Below the pieces are notes generated by a model, which saw only the letters and a list, made by a program, of their open reading frames with translations, was not told the DNA's origin and did not search any database. Made by a program: the position numbers and the translations under genes. Positions 17,761 to 26,289 of a DNA stretch of 51,443 nt are shown here, one piece after another. Source of the DNA: SZUA-36 sp964650905. Its GTDB lineage: Bacteria; Pseudomonadota; Gammaproteobacteria; Xanthomonadales; SZUA-36. How positions within the stretch are numbered: the first letter of the stretch is position 1; every line of letters starts with the position of its first letter. The stretch is taken from assembly GCA_964650905.1 (NCBI GenBank), contig CAZYVH010000011.1, forward strand, positions 1-51,443. Direction: 5' to 3'.

Positions 17761-18999
17761 ATGAAAAAGAGACACATTTGGGTCAGTGTGCCGGTGACAC
17801 TGCTGACGCTGCTGATGGGTTCAGCCAGTTTTTCCGCACGGGCTGCAGACACCGCAAAAAATCCGTTTACAGCGGGTAAATTTGGTGTCAGTTTTCGCTG
17901 GAGACTGGAGAATGTCGATCAGGATCCACTCCCGCATGATGCAACGGCCGCACCGCTGCGGGTACGTCTGAACTATACAACCGCTGATATGGACGGGTTT
18001 TCGCTCAAGGCGGAATTTGATTATATCTACGATCTGGGCATGGATAACTACAACGCTGCTGCCGGCAACAAACCCAACACCCCCGGCTACCCGGTGATCG
18101 CCGACCCAGCCGGCAAGGACTGGAACCAGGCCTACCTGCAATACAATACCGGGTTTGGCGGCGTTTTTCGCGCCGGGCGACAACGCATCATTTATGACAA
18201 CGCCCGTTTTGTGGGAAATGTCGGCTGGCGTCAGAATGAACAGACCTACGATGCGTTTTCATTTAGTCAAAAGACGACCGGCGGTCTGACCTTCCAATAT
18301 GCCTATGTGGACAAGGTCAACCGGATTTTTGGTGACAAGGTCAGCGCAGGTGAACACGCCCAGAATACAAACCTTTTTAACCTGTCGTATGTGGTGGAAG
18401 GTCTCGGCAAGTTCACCGCTTACTACTACGATATCAATAACAAGGACGCTGCTGCATTGTCCAATACGACCTGGGGCCTGCGCTTTGGCGGATCCACCAG
18501 CGCTGCCCACGGGCCAAAATTTGGCTATGGTCTTGAATACGCTAACCAGCATGACAATGCCAACAACCCGGTTGACTATGAAGCTGACTACTGGCGAGCC
18601 GACCTGTCGGTAGGTTTCAGCCTGGCAACCCTGTACGCTGGCTATGAATCACTGGAAGGTGACCAGAACATGGCCGGACAGGCTTTCCGGACGCCGCTGG
18701 CGACCCTGCATGCCTTCAATGGTTGGGCCGACAAATTCCTGGCCACACCCGCTGCTGGTCTCGAAGACGCATTTGTAGGCGTCAAGGGTAAACTCGGCCC
18801 ATGGAAGTGGAATGTGCTTTACCATGACTTTTCAGCTCAATCAGGCTCGGCCGATTTCGGTACGGAGTTTGATGCTTCGATTGGGCGTAAATTCATGGAT
18901 CACTTCGGCATCCTGTTCAAGGCTGCCAGTTTCAGCAGCGACAGCCCCAGCTACGGTGATACAACCAAGCTGTGGGTCATGCTGAGCGCAAATTATTGA
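17761..18999 (+). CDS. Outer-membrane porin, alginate-export-like barrel
   Basis: 412 residues with a signal peptide (MKKRHIWVSVPVTLLTLLMG, cut after SARA). The rest is strand-rich, with VSFRWRLENVDQD, PLRVRLNYTTADMDGFSLKAEFDYIYD and GVFRAGRQRIIYDNARFVGNVGWRQNEQTYDA cut by polar turns; the latter resemble the AlgE-like/alginate export porin group. The last residues, LWVMLSANY, end in an aromatic residue as outer-membrane barrels do. AAGGAG lies 8 bases before the ATG. It starts 59 bases after nirS with no terminator between and is followed by one, so nirS and the porin are probably cotranscribed. A role in anion (for example nitrite) entry is inference. Confidence 0.8.
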   Translation: MKKRHIWVSVPVTLLTLLMGSASFSARAADTAKNPFTAGKFGVSFRWRLENVDQDPLPHDATAAPLRVRLNYTTADMDGFSLKAEFDYIYDLGMDNYNAAAGNKPNTPGYPVIADPAGKDWNQAYLQYNTGFGGVFRAGRQRIIYDNARFVGNVGWRQNEQTYDAFSFSQKTTGGLTFQYAYVDKVNRIFGDKVSAGEHAQNTNLFNLSYVVEGLGKFTAYYYDINNKDAAALSNTTWGLRFGGSTSAAHGPKFGYGLEYANQHDNANNPVDYEADYWRADLSVGFSLATLYAGYESLEGDQNMAGQAFRTPLATLHAFNGWADKFLATPAAGLEDAFVGVKGKLGPWKWNVLYHDFSAQSGSADFGTEFDASIGRKFMDHFGILFKAASFSSDSPSYGDTTKLWVMLSANY

Positions 19000-19045
19000 C
19001 CTTTTATTATTAGCCCATCAGTCTCACTTGAGGCTGAAGTCATTA

Positions 19046-19074
19046 ACCCGGCACCCCCGTGCCGGGTTTTTTTT
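19046..19074. terminator. Rho-independent terminator after the nirS-porin unit
   Basis: Perfect 9-bp stem ACCCGGCAC / GTGCCGGGT with a CCCC loop, followed by eight T (19067-19074). It ends the rightward transcript. The T-run touches the stop codon of the leftward nhaD gene, and there is no A-run on the other side, so it acts mainly rightward. Confidence 0.9.
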
Positions 19075-20440
19075 AAGTGAAAGTGGCGCTATTGATCATG
19101 AAATGAACAACAATGCTGGCGATGTACCCGAGCGCCACCGCCCAGGTCCATTTCAAGTGCGCAACAAAGGTGTATATACCACGTGCCTGGCCCATCACCG
19201 CGACACCGGCAGCGGAACCGATGGATAACATTGAACCACCTACACCGGCGGTCAGTGTCACCAGCAACCATTGGCCGTGGTTCATATCCGGGTTCATGGC
19301 CAGCACTGCAAACATGACCGGTATGTTGTCCACCAGGGCGGAGGCGACACCCACCAGCACGTTGGAAACCGTCGGACCCATACCCTGGTAAAGAAATTCG
19401 GAGCCCATTGCCAGGTACCCGAATGCACCAAGGCCACCGACACACAGAATCACGCCATAGAAAAACATCAACGTATCCCATTCGGCCTTTTGTAAATTGA
19501 CGTAGATGTCGTAAACTTTTTTCTGTTCTATGGTGTTGTCACCCTGCATGGCCACCACACCGAGCCCGGCATCACCGGTATTCGCTGTATCAATCATACC
19601 CTGGTCCCGGCGTTGCAGGTAATAGCCAAAGAACTTGAGAAAACCCAGCCCCGTCATCATGCCGATGACCGGTGGCATGTGCAGGAAATTATGCATTGAG
19701 ACCGCCATCATTATGGTCAGGATAAACAGCGCCACGACGACCCACGCACCGTGTTGCAACTGCGCGTGATCGTCCACGGGCTCAGGCTGACCTGCCGGCA
19801 ATGCGAGTGACAATATGCCCGCAGTCACCAGCCAATTCACAATGGATGGCACCAACAGGGCAAAAAATTCGTTGAATTGCACCAGGCCTTTTTGCCATAC
19901 CATCAGGGTCGTGATATCGCCAAATGGACTGAACGCACCGCCGGCATTGGCTGCCACGACAATATTGATACAGGCGAGCGCTATAAATCGCCGGTTGCTG
20001 CCGCCCACTGAGATCGCCACGGTTGACATCAACAACGCGGTGGCCAGGTTGTCGGCAATCGGCGACATGATGAAAGCAATCGTGCCCGTGAGCCAGAATA
20101 TCTTGCGCAAACTGAAACCCTGATTGACGAGCCATGCGCGCAGCACGTCAAATATCCCACGTTCTTCCATGGTGTTGATAAACGTCATGGCAGCCAACAG
20201 GAACAGGAACAGTTCTGCAAATTCGAGCAGGTTGTGACGCACCAGTTCCTCCGCTGCATGCGTGTTACCTTGACTCATGTAGGCATAGGCAACCAGCATC
20301 CAAATGATTCCGGCGGCCACAATTACCGGTTTGGATTTACGCAGGTGGATATTTTCTTCAAGTATGACCAGGCTGTATGCGATAACAAATATGGCAATTG
20401 CCAACATGCCTGCCCAGTGGGTAGTTAAGTTCATGTGCAT
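19073..20440 (-). CDS. nhaD: Na+/H+ antiporter NhaD
   Basis: 455 residues, ion-transporter superfamily. It exports Na+ (or Li+) in exchange for protons and occurs mostly in marine, halophilic or alkaliphilic bacteria. The sequence has about 12 hydrophobic helices. Typical segments are FLLAAMTFINTMEERGIFDVL, SPIADNLATALLMSTVAISVGG, VVAANAGGAFSPFGDITTLMVWQKG and ALVDNIPVMFAVLAMNP, with the buried acidic residues of the NhaD group. The start could be Met1 or Met3 (MHMN). It is single, convergent with the porin gene and divergent from the TRAP cluster. It indicates a sodium-rich habitat. Confidence 0.92.
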   Translation of the reverse strand: MHMNLTTHWAGMLAIAIFVIAYSLVILEENIHLRKSKPVIVAAGIIWMLVAYAYMSQGNTHAAEELVRHNLLEFAELFLFLLAAMTFINTMEERGIFDVLRAWLVNQGFSLRKIFWLTGTIAFIMSPIADNLATALLMSTVAISVGGSNRRFIALACINIVVAANAGGAFSPFGDITTLMVWQKGLVQFNEFFALLVPSIVNWLVTAGILSLALPAGQPEPVDDHAQLQHGAWVVVALFILTIMMAVSMHNFLHMPPVIGMMTGLGFLKFFGYYLQRRDQGMIDTANTGDAGLGVVAMQGDNTIEQKKVYDIYVNLQKAEWDTLMFFYGVILCVGGLGAFGYLAMGSEFLYQGMGPTVSNVLVGVASALVDNIPVMFAVLAMNPDMNHGQWLLVTLTAGVGGSMLSIGSAAGVAVMGQARGIYTFVAHLKWTWAVALGYIASIVVHFMINSATFT

Positions 20441-20630
20441 TGAAACTCCATCAAACCAGAGTCCTGTCTGTTATTATTCACTGTAAATCACCGTAAAATC
20501 CTGACTCATTTGAAAACTTTACGTTTAAAAAATAGTACAAAAATGGAATGGCTGCAAACGGCTGTGACTATTCCCGTTTTACGGTCACCGTTTATAATCG
20601 ATTGAACAGGTCTTTAGCAGGTCCAATTCT

Positions 20631-21491
20631 TTGAAACTAAACACTCTCCTTTGCATCGCCCTGGGCTCGGGTCTGTTTTTACTGACAGCCTGTGCCTCCC
20701 TGATGGACACAGCGACGAGTGGCCTGGCCGCCAACCTCAGCGCTGCTATCCTCAGCCAGGACGACCCGGAAACGGTACGTGACGGCGCACCCGCTTACCT
20801 GTTGATGCTGGACAGTTTCGTTACCGGCTCCCCGGACAACGCCAGCCTGCTCGCCGCTGCAGCCGAACTTTACGCAGCCTACGGTGTGGTATTTGTTGAT
20901 GACCCTGCACGTGCCGTTCGACTGACAAGACGAGCAAAGCAATATGCTGAACGTGCGCTTTGTGTCAGTTCTGCACTGGCGTGCGGGTTGGCCACAGCCG
21001 GTTTTGAGGATTACTCACAGATCCTGGAGCAACTACAAAAAAAGTCGACACCCGCCTTATACACTTACGCATTGACATCACTTGCCTACATCAAGGCTAA
21101 TGCGTCAGAACCCTCGGCTCTGACAGGTTTACCACGTGCTAAGGCAGCATTTGAAAGACTGCAGGAACTCGATGGTTCCTATCAGCCGATCAATCGTGAA
21201 CATTATCTTGCGGTTCTCGAGACTATCCGGCCACCGGCTTTGGGTGGTAACTTTGAAGCCGGTTTGAAGCATTTTGAAAATGCTCTCCGCTTATCAGCGG
21301 GTCGCGATCTGACAATTGCTGTTGATTATGCTAACTACTATGCACGCACCCTCTATGACAGGCCCCTGCATGATAAATTGTTAGGGGCGGTCATCCAGGC
21401 AGATCCGGTAGCTGAAGGTTTTACCCTCTTCAACACACTGGCACAACGCCAGGCACGATCAATGCTTGAAACTGCTGATGACTATTTCTGA
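20631..21491 (+). CDS. TRAP-associated T-component lipoprotein (TatT-like)
   Basis: 286 residues starting with TTG at 20631. A lipoprotein signal (LFLLTAC, Cys21) is followed by an all-helical, TPR-like body: AAAELYAAYGVVFVDDPARAVRLTRRAKQYAERALC, YALTSLAYIKANA, AKAAFERLQELDGSY and GLKHFENALRLSAGRDLTIAVDYANYYA. This matches the TatT family (Tp0956 of Treponema pallidum), a lipoprotein partner of TRAP substrate-binding proteins. It stands first in the TRAP operon with 6 bases before dctP. It may help pass a hydrophobic ligand to the binding protein, which is inferred from the family. The 190-base region upstream, shared with nhaD, shows no clear regulator site. Confidence 0.83.
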   Translation: MKLNTLLCIALGSGLFLLTACASLMDTATSGLAANLSAAILSQDDPETVRDGAPAYLLMLDSFVTGSPDNASLLAAAAELYAAYGVVFVDDPARAVRLTRRAKQYAERALCVSSALACGLATAGFEDYSQILEQLQKKSTPALYTYALTSLAYIKANASEPSALTGLPRAKAAFERLQELDGSYQPINREHYLAVLETIRPPALGGNFEAGLKHFENALRLSAGRDLTIAVDYANYYARTLYDRPLHDKLLGAVIQADPVAEGFTLFNTLAQRQARSMLETADDYF

Positions 21492-21497
21492 GAGAAG

Positions 21498-22538
21498 ATG
21501 AGTCTTTGTATGAAACAATTCGGAAATTCCTGGTTTAGCCTGATACTGGCAACCCTGCTGATAAGTACAACCGCCTTCGCCCGCACCACCATCAAGCTGG
21601 CAACGATTGTTCCGGAGCATTCTTCATGGGTTAAGGACATGCGCGCTGCCGCCGCCAAAATCCAGGCACGAACAGAGGACCGTGTCATGTTCAAGTTTTA
21701 TACCGGCGGGGTCATGGGTACACAGACCCAGGTCCGGCGCAAGATGCGCATCGGCCAGTTGCACGGTGGCGCGTTCACAAGTTCTGAAGTAAGCGCGTTT
21801 CAACGCGATGCACAATTATGGGGTCTGCCGATGCTGTTCACCAGCATGCAAGAGGCCGCCTATGTACGCGGTTTCATGGATACCAAACTCAGACAGCGCC
21901 TTGAGGATGCCGGCTATGTAAATTTTGGTTTTGCCGGAGGTGGTTTTGCCTACCTGATGTCAAACCAGCCGGTCAAATCCCTTAAGGATGCAGGCAGGCT
22001 TAAGGTCTGGATACCGGAGGGGGATCGGTCCGCCTATGCGGCCAGCAAGGCCCTGGGGCTCCCGTCGGTCACACTGCCATTGACAGACGTATTGACCGGT
22101 TTGCAAACCGATTTGATCGATACAGTGATGAGTCCTCCTATTGGTGCCATCGTCATGCAGTGGAATACAGCTGTCAAATACATTACCAACCTGCCGATTG
22201 CCTATGTCAACGGACTATTGGTGATTGACCGGCGCATTTTCAACCGTATCAGTGCACCTGACCAGGCCCTTATCCGCAGCGTGATGGAAGGCGTGTACCG
22301 ACAGATTGATCTGGAAGGTGTGACGACTGACAAAAAGGCAATGCAGGCGCTGATTGACGATGGTATGCAGCGAGTAGAACCGGTCAGTGGCGAGGTTGCA
22401 AAGTGGACCAGGCTGGTAAGGGAGTCAAACCGCAAACTGGCCAGACAGGGGCTGCTGGACGAAACACTGCTGGATGAGGTGGACTGTTACCTGGCTGCGT
22501 TCCGCTCAGGCAGTGAACCGGTTGCTTGCAATCCGTGA
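21498..22538 (+). CDS. dctP: TRAP transporter substrate-binding protein (DctP family)
   Basis: 346 residues, periplasmic. A signal peptide (SWFSLILATLLISTTAFA) is followed by the DctP fold. TIKLATIVPEHSSWVKDMR is the N-terminal strand, FYTGGVMGTQTQVRRKMRIG carries the conserved hinge motif, and LKVWIPEGDRSAYAASKALG contains the region of the arginine that normally binds a carboxylate. The ligand is not predictable; the presence of a T-component suggests it is not a simple C4-dicarboxylate. ATG 21510 is an alternative start. It overlaps the next gene by GTGA, so the four TRAP genes form one operon. Confidence 0.9.
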   Translation: MSLCMKQFGNSWFSLILATLLISTTAFARTTIKLATIVPEHSSWVKDMRAAAAKIQARTEDRVMFKFYTGGVMGTQTQVRRKMRIGQLHGGAFTSSEVSAFQRDAQLWGLPMLFTSMQEAAYVRGFMDTKLRQRLEDAGYVNFGFAGGGFAYLMSNQPVKSLKDAGRLKVWIPEGDRSAYAASKALGLPSVTLPLTDVLTGLQTDLIDTVMSPPIGAIVMQWNTAVKYITNLPIAYVNGLLVIDRRIFNRISAPDQALIRSVMEGVYRQIDLEGVTTDKKAMQALIDDGMQRVEPVSGEVAKWTRLVRESNRKLARQGLLDETLLDEVDCYLAAFRSGSEPVACNP

Positions 22539-23041
22539 AGACAACACCCTGGCTGAAGCGCCTGGAAAAAGCCGGGGCTTTACTGGAAGACACATTGCTG
22601 GCCATTATCCTGGGCGCAATGATCATACTTGCCGGCGGCCAGATCATACTGCGTAATATTTTCGACAGCGGCATCATCTGGGGCGATGAACTCTTGCGTA
22701 TCATGGTCCTGTGGGTGGCCGTTGCCGGCGGCCTGGCAGCCAGTCGTACGGAAAAACATTTGAGTATCGCGGTCCTGGACCATCTGCTGTCACCCGCCTG
22801 GAAATTACGCGCGGGTCTTTTGATCAACCTGTTCACTGCGTTCATTTGCGTATTGCTGTGCTGGTTCAGCATTGAATTTGTGCGAGCGACAAGAGAATAT
22901 GAGGACCTGGTGCTCAATAGCGTACCCGCCTGGTATTTTCAACTGATCCTGCCATTCGGTTTCGGCCTGATAGCCTGGCGTTACCTCGTACATGCCGTCA
23001 GCAAGCTGCTCCGGCTTACAACTGGACATTACGATAAATGA
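22535..23041 (+). CDS. dctQ: TRAP transporter small permease (DctQ family)
   Basis: 168 residues from GTG 22535, whose last bases overlap the dctP stop (GTGA at 22535-22538); a TTG at 22526 would add three residues. Four membrane helices are visible: LLAIILGAMIILAGGQIIL, LRIMVLWVAVAGGLAA, LLINLFTAFICVLLCW and FQLILPFGFGLIAWRYL. WGDELLRIMVLWVAVAGG is the DctQ motif. It pairs with DctM as the membrane part of a Na+-driven TRAP importer, in keeping with the NhaD-driven sodium economy implied next door. Confidence 0.88.
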   Translation: MKTTPWLKRLEKAGALLEDTLLAIILGAMIILAGGQIILRNIFDSGIIWGDELLRIMVLWVAVAGGLAASRTEKHLSIAVLDHLLSPAWKLRAGLLINLFTAFICVLLCWFSIEFVRATREYEDLVLNSVPAWYFQLILPFGFGLIAWRYLVHAVSKLLRLTTGHYDK

Positions 23042-24294
23042 GCCTGTTGGTCATTATTGCACTACTACTACTCGCCATCCTGGGCACACCGTTGTTTGCC
23101 GTCATCGGCGCGAGCGCTTTGTGGAATTTTCACAATGCAGGCATTGACCCACAAGCAGTGGCCATTGACTTCTGGGGTCTCGCGGAATTACCGGTGCTGC
23201 TGGCGATCCCACTATTCACCTTTGCCGGCTACCTGCTCAGCGAGAGCGGTGCACCCGACAGACTGGTCAGGCTGACACGTGAAGCATTGGGCTGGATGCC
23301 GGCAGGTCTGGCGGTCGTCGCTTTGCTGACCTGTGCTTTTTTTACCGCGTTCACCGGTGGTTCCGGTGTCACCATCATTGCAATTGGTGCACTTCTGTTT
23401 CCGGCATTGAAACACGCCGGGTACACGGAGAAATTCAGTCTTGGTTTGATTACTTCCGCAGGAAGTCTGGGATTGCTTTTCGCACCGTCGCTGCCTCTCA
23501 TCCTCTATGGCGTGGTCGCCGAAGTTTCCATCCATGACATGTTCTTAGCTGGCATCCTGCCGGGTATCCTGCTGTTGACTGCCGTCATCGCTTACAGTAT
23601 CTGGAAAAACAATGCCATCAAAGTACCGCTGGGTGATTTTTCATGGCTGCGCTGGAGGGCGAGCGTCAGAGAATCGATATGGGAAATCCCATTGCCATTT
23701 TTTGTCCTGGGCGGGATATACAGCGGTTATTTTGCGATCTCGGAAGCGGCCGCGGTCACTGCCCTGTATGTCATCATCATCAATGTCTTTGTATTGCGGG
23801 AAATCCCGTTGCGTCAATTACCCCGCATCATGCGCGAGTCCATGACGCTGGTCGGCGGCATCATGTTGATCCTGGGTCTGTCGCTGGCATCCACCAACTA
23901 CATGATTGATGCGGGCATTCCGCAAAAACTGCTCGAGGCTATTTCAATATATGTCTCGGGGCGTGTCAGTTTTCTGCTGCTCTTGCTGGTGTTTCTGCTG
24001 GTGCTGGGCGCCATCCTGGATATCTTTTCGGCGCTTGCACTGGTGGTTCCTCTGATATTGCCGGTGGCCACCAGTTTCGGGATACAGCCGGTACACCTCG
24101 GTATCATCTTTCTGGCGACCATGGAATTGGGTTACCTGACACCCCCGGTGGGACTCAACCTGTTTATTTCAAGCTACCGTTTCGAAAGGCCGATCATGCG
24201 GGTCTATATTTCAACGCTGCCGTTCTTCACAGTATTGCTGTTGTCGGTGATACTCATCACGTTCTGGCCGACTTTATCACTGCTTCTTATTTAA
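23038..24294 (+). CDS. dctM: TRAP transporter large permease (DctM family)
   Basis: 418 residues, about 12 membrane helices, the transport subunit of the TRAP system. ATG 23038 overlaps the dctQ stop (ATGA). Typical DctM segments: GFTAFTGGSGVTIIAIGALLFPAL-like at about residue 100 (AFFTAFTGGSGVT), SAGSLGLLFAPSLPLILYG, and near the end MELGYLTPPVGLNLFI, the family signature. Its stop overlaps the stop region of the leftward nucleotidyltransferase gene. There is no obvious terminator between them. Confidence 0.93.
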   Translation: MSLLVIIALLLLAILGTPLFAVIGASALWNFHNAGIDPQAVAIDFWGLAELPVLLAIPLFTFAGYLLSESGAPDRLVRLTREALGWMPAGLAVVALLTCAFFTAFTGGSGVTIIAIGALLFPALKHAGYTEKFSLGLITSAGSLGLLFAPSLPLILYGVVAEVSIHDMFLAGILPGILLLTAVIAYSIWKNNAIKVPLGDFSWLRWRASVRESIWEIPLPFFVLGGIYSGYFAISEAAAVTALYVIIINVFVLREIPLRQLPRIMRESMTLVGGIMLILGLSLASTNYMIDAGIPQKLLEAISIYVSGRVSFLLLLLVFLLVLGAILDIFSALALVVPLILPVATSFGIQPVHLGIIFLATMELGYLTPPVGLNLFISSYRFERPIMRVYISTLPFFTVLLLSVILITFWPTLSLLLI

Positions 24295-25297
24295 TATTTG
24301 TCGGCACCGATTCCATAATTTCCGACCAGTCTCGATAACGCTTTTCAAGCACTCTAAAGTCTTCCTGGTCATCCACATCCAGACTCAACCCACCGAATGG
24401 TGTCACCACGACTTTGACCGGACCACCCAGGATCATGCTCATGCAATTCTCTACACGCACCAGGGTGTTGCCTGACTTCAGACGCCGGTAGAGACGGCCC
24501 TTACCTCCCGACAGCATCAATGTGAGTTGGATACGCAGGGTCAACCAGGCAGACTGCCAGCCGTGCGGTCGTCTGAAAAAACTGTAAGCCAACAACAGGA
24601 CATTGCGCCAGTCCTTGGCCTTGCGATATGAAAACCCGGTTTGCAGAAACTCCTGGTGGGACAGTCTCCGCGGTCGACCGACATATATATTGGCCAGACG
24701 CAGGCGTCCACAGGCCAATTCTACAAAGGGCCGTTTGATCCCAGGTCGGTCACCGGAAGGATAATAAGGCATTACACCCGGTTCGTCAGCCACACCCGCC
24801 AGCATGGCGACCGGTGTATCAGATTTCCGGTCCAGTCTGGCGCAACGCACCACGAAATCATCGACCGCCCGGCCTGTTGCCAGTGGCAGGTCACAGGAAA
24901 TGACCAGCAGGGGCCGGTCCGCGACCAACAAACCGGGTTGATCCCGGTGACGAGCTTCCGACGCCTCGATACCGGCCCATGAATTGGTCATCATCTTGCC
25001 ACGCTGTTCGATCAGCTCTATTTTCGCCGAGGTTTCACCCAGCGCATCGCGCAACTGCTCAATTGGCCCGACCACGAATATCCGGTCGATGGTGAGGGCC
25101 TCCTCCAATGCATCAACCACATGGCGGATCAAGGTCTTGCCAGCCACCTCGAGCATGGCTTTGTTACGCCCGCGGATCAGTCGATTCGGGTTACGGTGTG
25201 TTCCGGCAAGCACAACAGCATCGAGACGGTGCGGATAAGCCTGTGCGGGCAACTGTCCGTGGGTCTTTACAGATTCTTTTATTTTTGTTCTCGGCAT
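24287..25297 (-). CDS. Nucleotidyltransferase family protein (MobA/GlmU-like fold)
   Basis: 336 residues. The N-terminal half is an NTP-transferase domain: LDAVVLAGTHRNPNRLIRGR is a variant of the LAGG-x-(S/T)-RMG nucleotide loop, then NKAMLEVAGKTLIRHVVDAL and LLVISCDLPLATG, where the Asp binds metal. The C-terminal half (GRLYRRLKSGNTLVRVENCM to the end) matches the extra region of stand-alone family members. Such enzymes couple a nucleotide to a sugar, cofactor or alcohol phosphate; the acceptor is unknown. It is convergent with the TRAP operon and divergent from the PuuD-like gene, so context gives no substrate. Confidence 0.75.
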   Translation of the reverse strand: MPRTKIKESVKTHGQLPAQAYPHRLDAVVLAGTHRNPNRLIRGRNKAMLEVAGKTLIRHVVDALEEALTIDRIFVVGPIEQLRDALGETSAKIELIEQRGKMMTNSWAGIEASEARHRDQPGLLVADRPLLVISCDLPLATGRAVDDFVVRCARLDRKSDTPVAMLAGVADEPGVMPYYPSGDRPGIKRPFVELACGRLRLANIYVGRPRRLSHQEFLQTGFSYRKAKDWRNVLLLAYSFFRRPHGWQSAWLTLRIQLTLMLSGGKGRLYRRLKSGNTLVRVENCMSMILGGPVKVVVTPFGGLSLDVDDQEDFRVLEKRYRDWSEIMESVPTNIK

Positions 25298-25468
25298 GAT
25301 GTAATTTTATAGATTTGTACCCTGGTGGTCCAACACGTTTGGAACTCCAAAGACCAGTGTTTTATACAGACATATTTTCTCACCGGGCATTTATGGGTTA
25401 CCCTATGGCGACTGTGGCGCAAATGCCTCACATTTATCACAAAAACCTCTAAGAGGGAGGATTCAATC

Positions 25469-26140
25469 GTGGAACTTGCACTATTTAGCGAAAACTCATT
25501 GGCCTTTTTAATACGCTGGGCACACCTGCTCGCCGGAATCACGTGGATAGGTCTGCTCTACTATTTTAATTTTGTCCAGGGTGAATATTTTAAGGAGGCT
25601 GACGCTGGCGCGAAATCTGACGTGATTCAGAAACTGGTTCCGCGGACACTTTGGTGGTTCCGTTGGGGAGCAATGTTTACCTTCCTGAGCGGCGCACTGC
25701 TGATATATGTCAAACACCTGAGCGGTATGGGCATCTTGCTGGGCGCTACCATGGGTACCATTATGTTCCTGAACGTCTGGCTGATCATATGGCCCAACCA
25801 GAAAACCGTTATTGCTTCCGCAAAACAGGTGGCTGCAGGTGGTGAAGCATTACCGGGCGCCGCTGCCGCGGGAGCCAAGGCTGGTCTGGCCTCACGTACC
25901 AACACGCTGTTCTCCATACCGATGCTGTTCTTCATGGCCTCATCCGTCCACCTGGGGCAACTCCAGACCCCGGTGCACAGTATGGACCTCGGGTCGATCG
26001 GTCTGTCTTTCGGGTTGATCGTTTTCCTCGCGCTTAACGGGATTGTCGGCAAAACCGGGCCCTTCACATCCGTCAAGGGCGTTATCAGTAGTGGATTTAT
26101 TTTGACCCTGATTCTGTACCTGCTGGTCGAAATGACCTGA
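25469..26140 (+). CDS. PuuD-type (Urate_ox_N, DUF989) membrane protein without cytochrome domain
   Basis: 223 residues from GTG 25469, which has GAGGGAGG 8-15 bases upstream; a frame extending to 25325 has no such site. About six hydrophobic helices: FLIRWAHLLAGITWIGLLYYFNF, LWWFRWGAMFTFLSGALLIY, GILLGATMGTIMFLNVWLII, IPMLFFMASSVHLG, SIGLSFGLIVFLALNG and SSGFILTLILYLLVEM. The WAHLLAGITWIGLLYYFNF start and ASRTNTLFSIPMLFFM are typical of the membrane part of urate hydroxylase PuuD. The cytochrome c tail of true PuuD is absent, and no purine genes lie nearby, so the urate role is doubtful. It is flanked by its own terminator. Confidence 0.75.
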   Translation: MELALFSENSLAFLIRWAHLLAGITWIGLLYYFNFVQGEYFKEADAGAKSDVIQKLVPRTLWWFRWGAMFTFLSGALLIYVKHLSGMGILLGATMGTIMFLNVWLIIWPNQKTVIASAKQVAAGGEALPGAAAAGAKAGLASRTNTLFSIPMLFFMASSVHLGQLQTPVHSMDLGSIGLSFGLIVFLALNGIVGKTGPFTSVKGVISSGFILTLILYLLVEMT

Positions 26141-26144
26141 ACTG

Positions 26145-26173
26145 AAACCCGGGGTTTTTGCCCCGGGTTTTTC
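26145..26173 (+). terminator. Rho-independent terminator after the PuuD-like gene
   Basis: Ten-base stem AAACCCGGGG / CCCCGGGTTT around a TTTTTG loop, followed by a T-run. It closes the single-gene unit and separates it from the RNA element downstream. Confidence 0.85.
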
Positions 26174-26289
26174 TGCCCAATAAGGAATTGAGTTTTTTTT
26201 AACCATTTTTGTTCGCTTTATCGCAAACTGACAAAGAGCCTTTTTTTTGTGTTTTTTTTCTATTCAGTTACTTGGGTTTTCTTACTCAA

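Noticed and set aside
20490..20585. Inverted repeat ACCGTAAAA / TTTTACGGT between nhaD and the TRAP operon, also sharing CCGTTTTACGGTC with 210-222
   Set aside because: Nine-base repeats and a shared 13-mer are expected by chance in 51 kb; no known operator matches.
25400..25440. Possible sigma-54 site TGGCGCAAATGC before the PuuD-like gene
   Set aside because: The GG to GC spacing is three bases too short.
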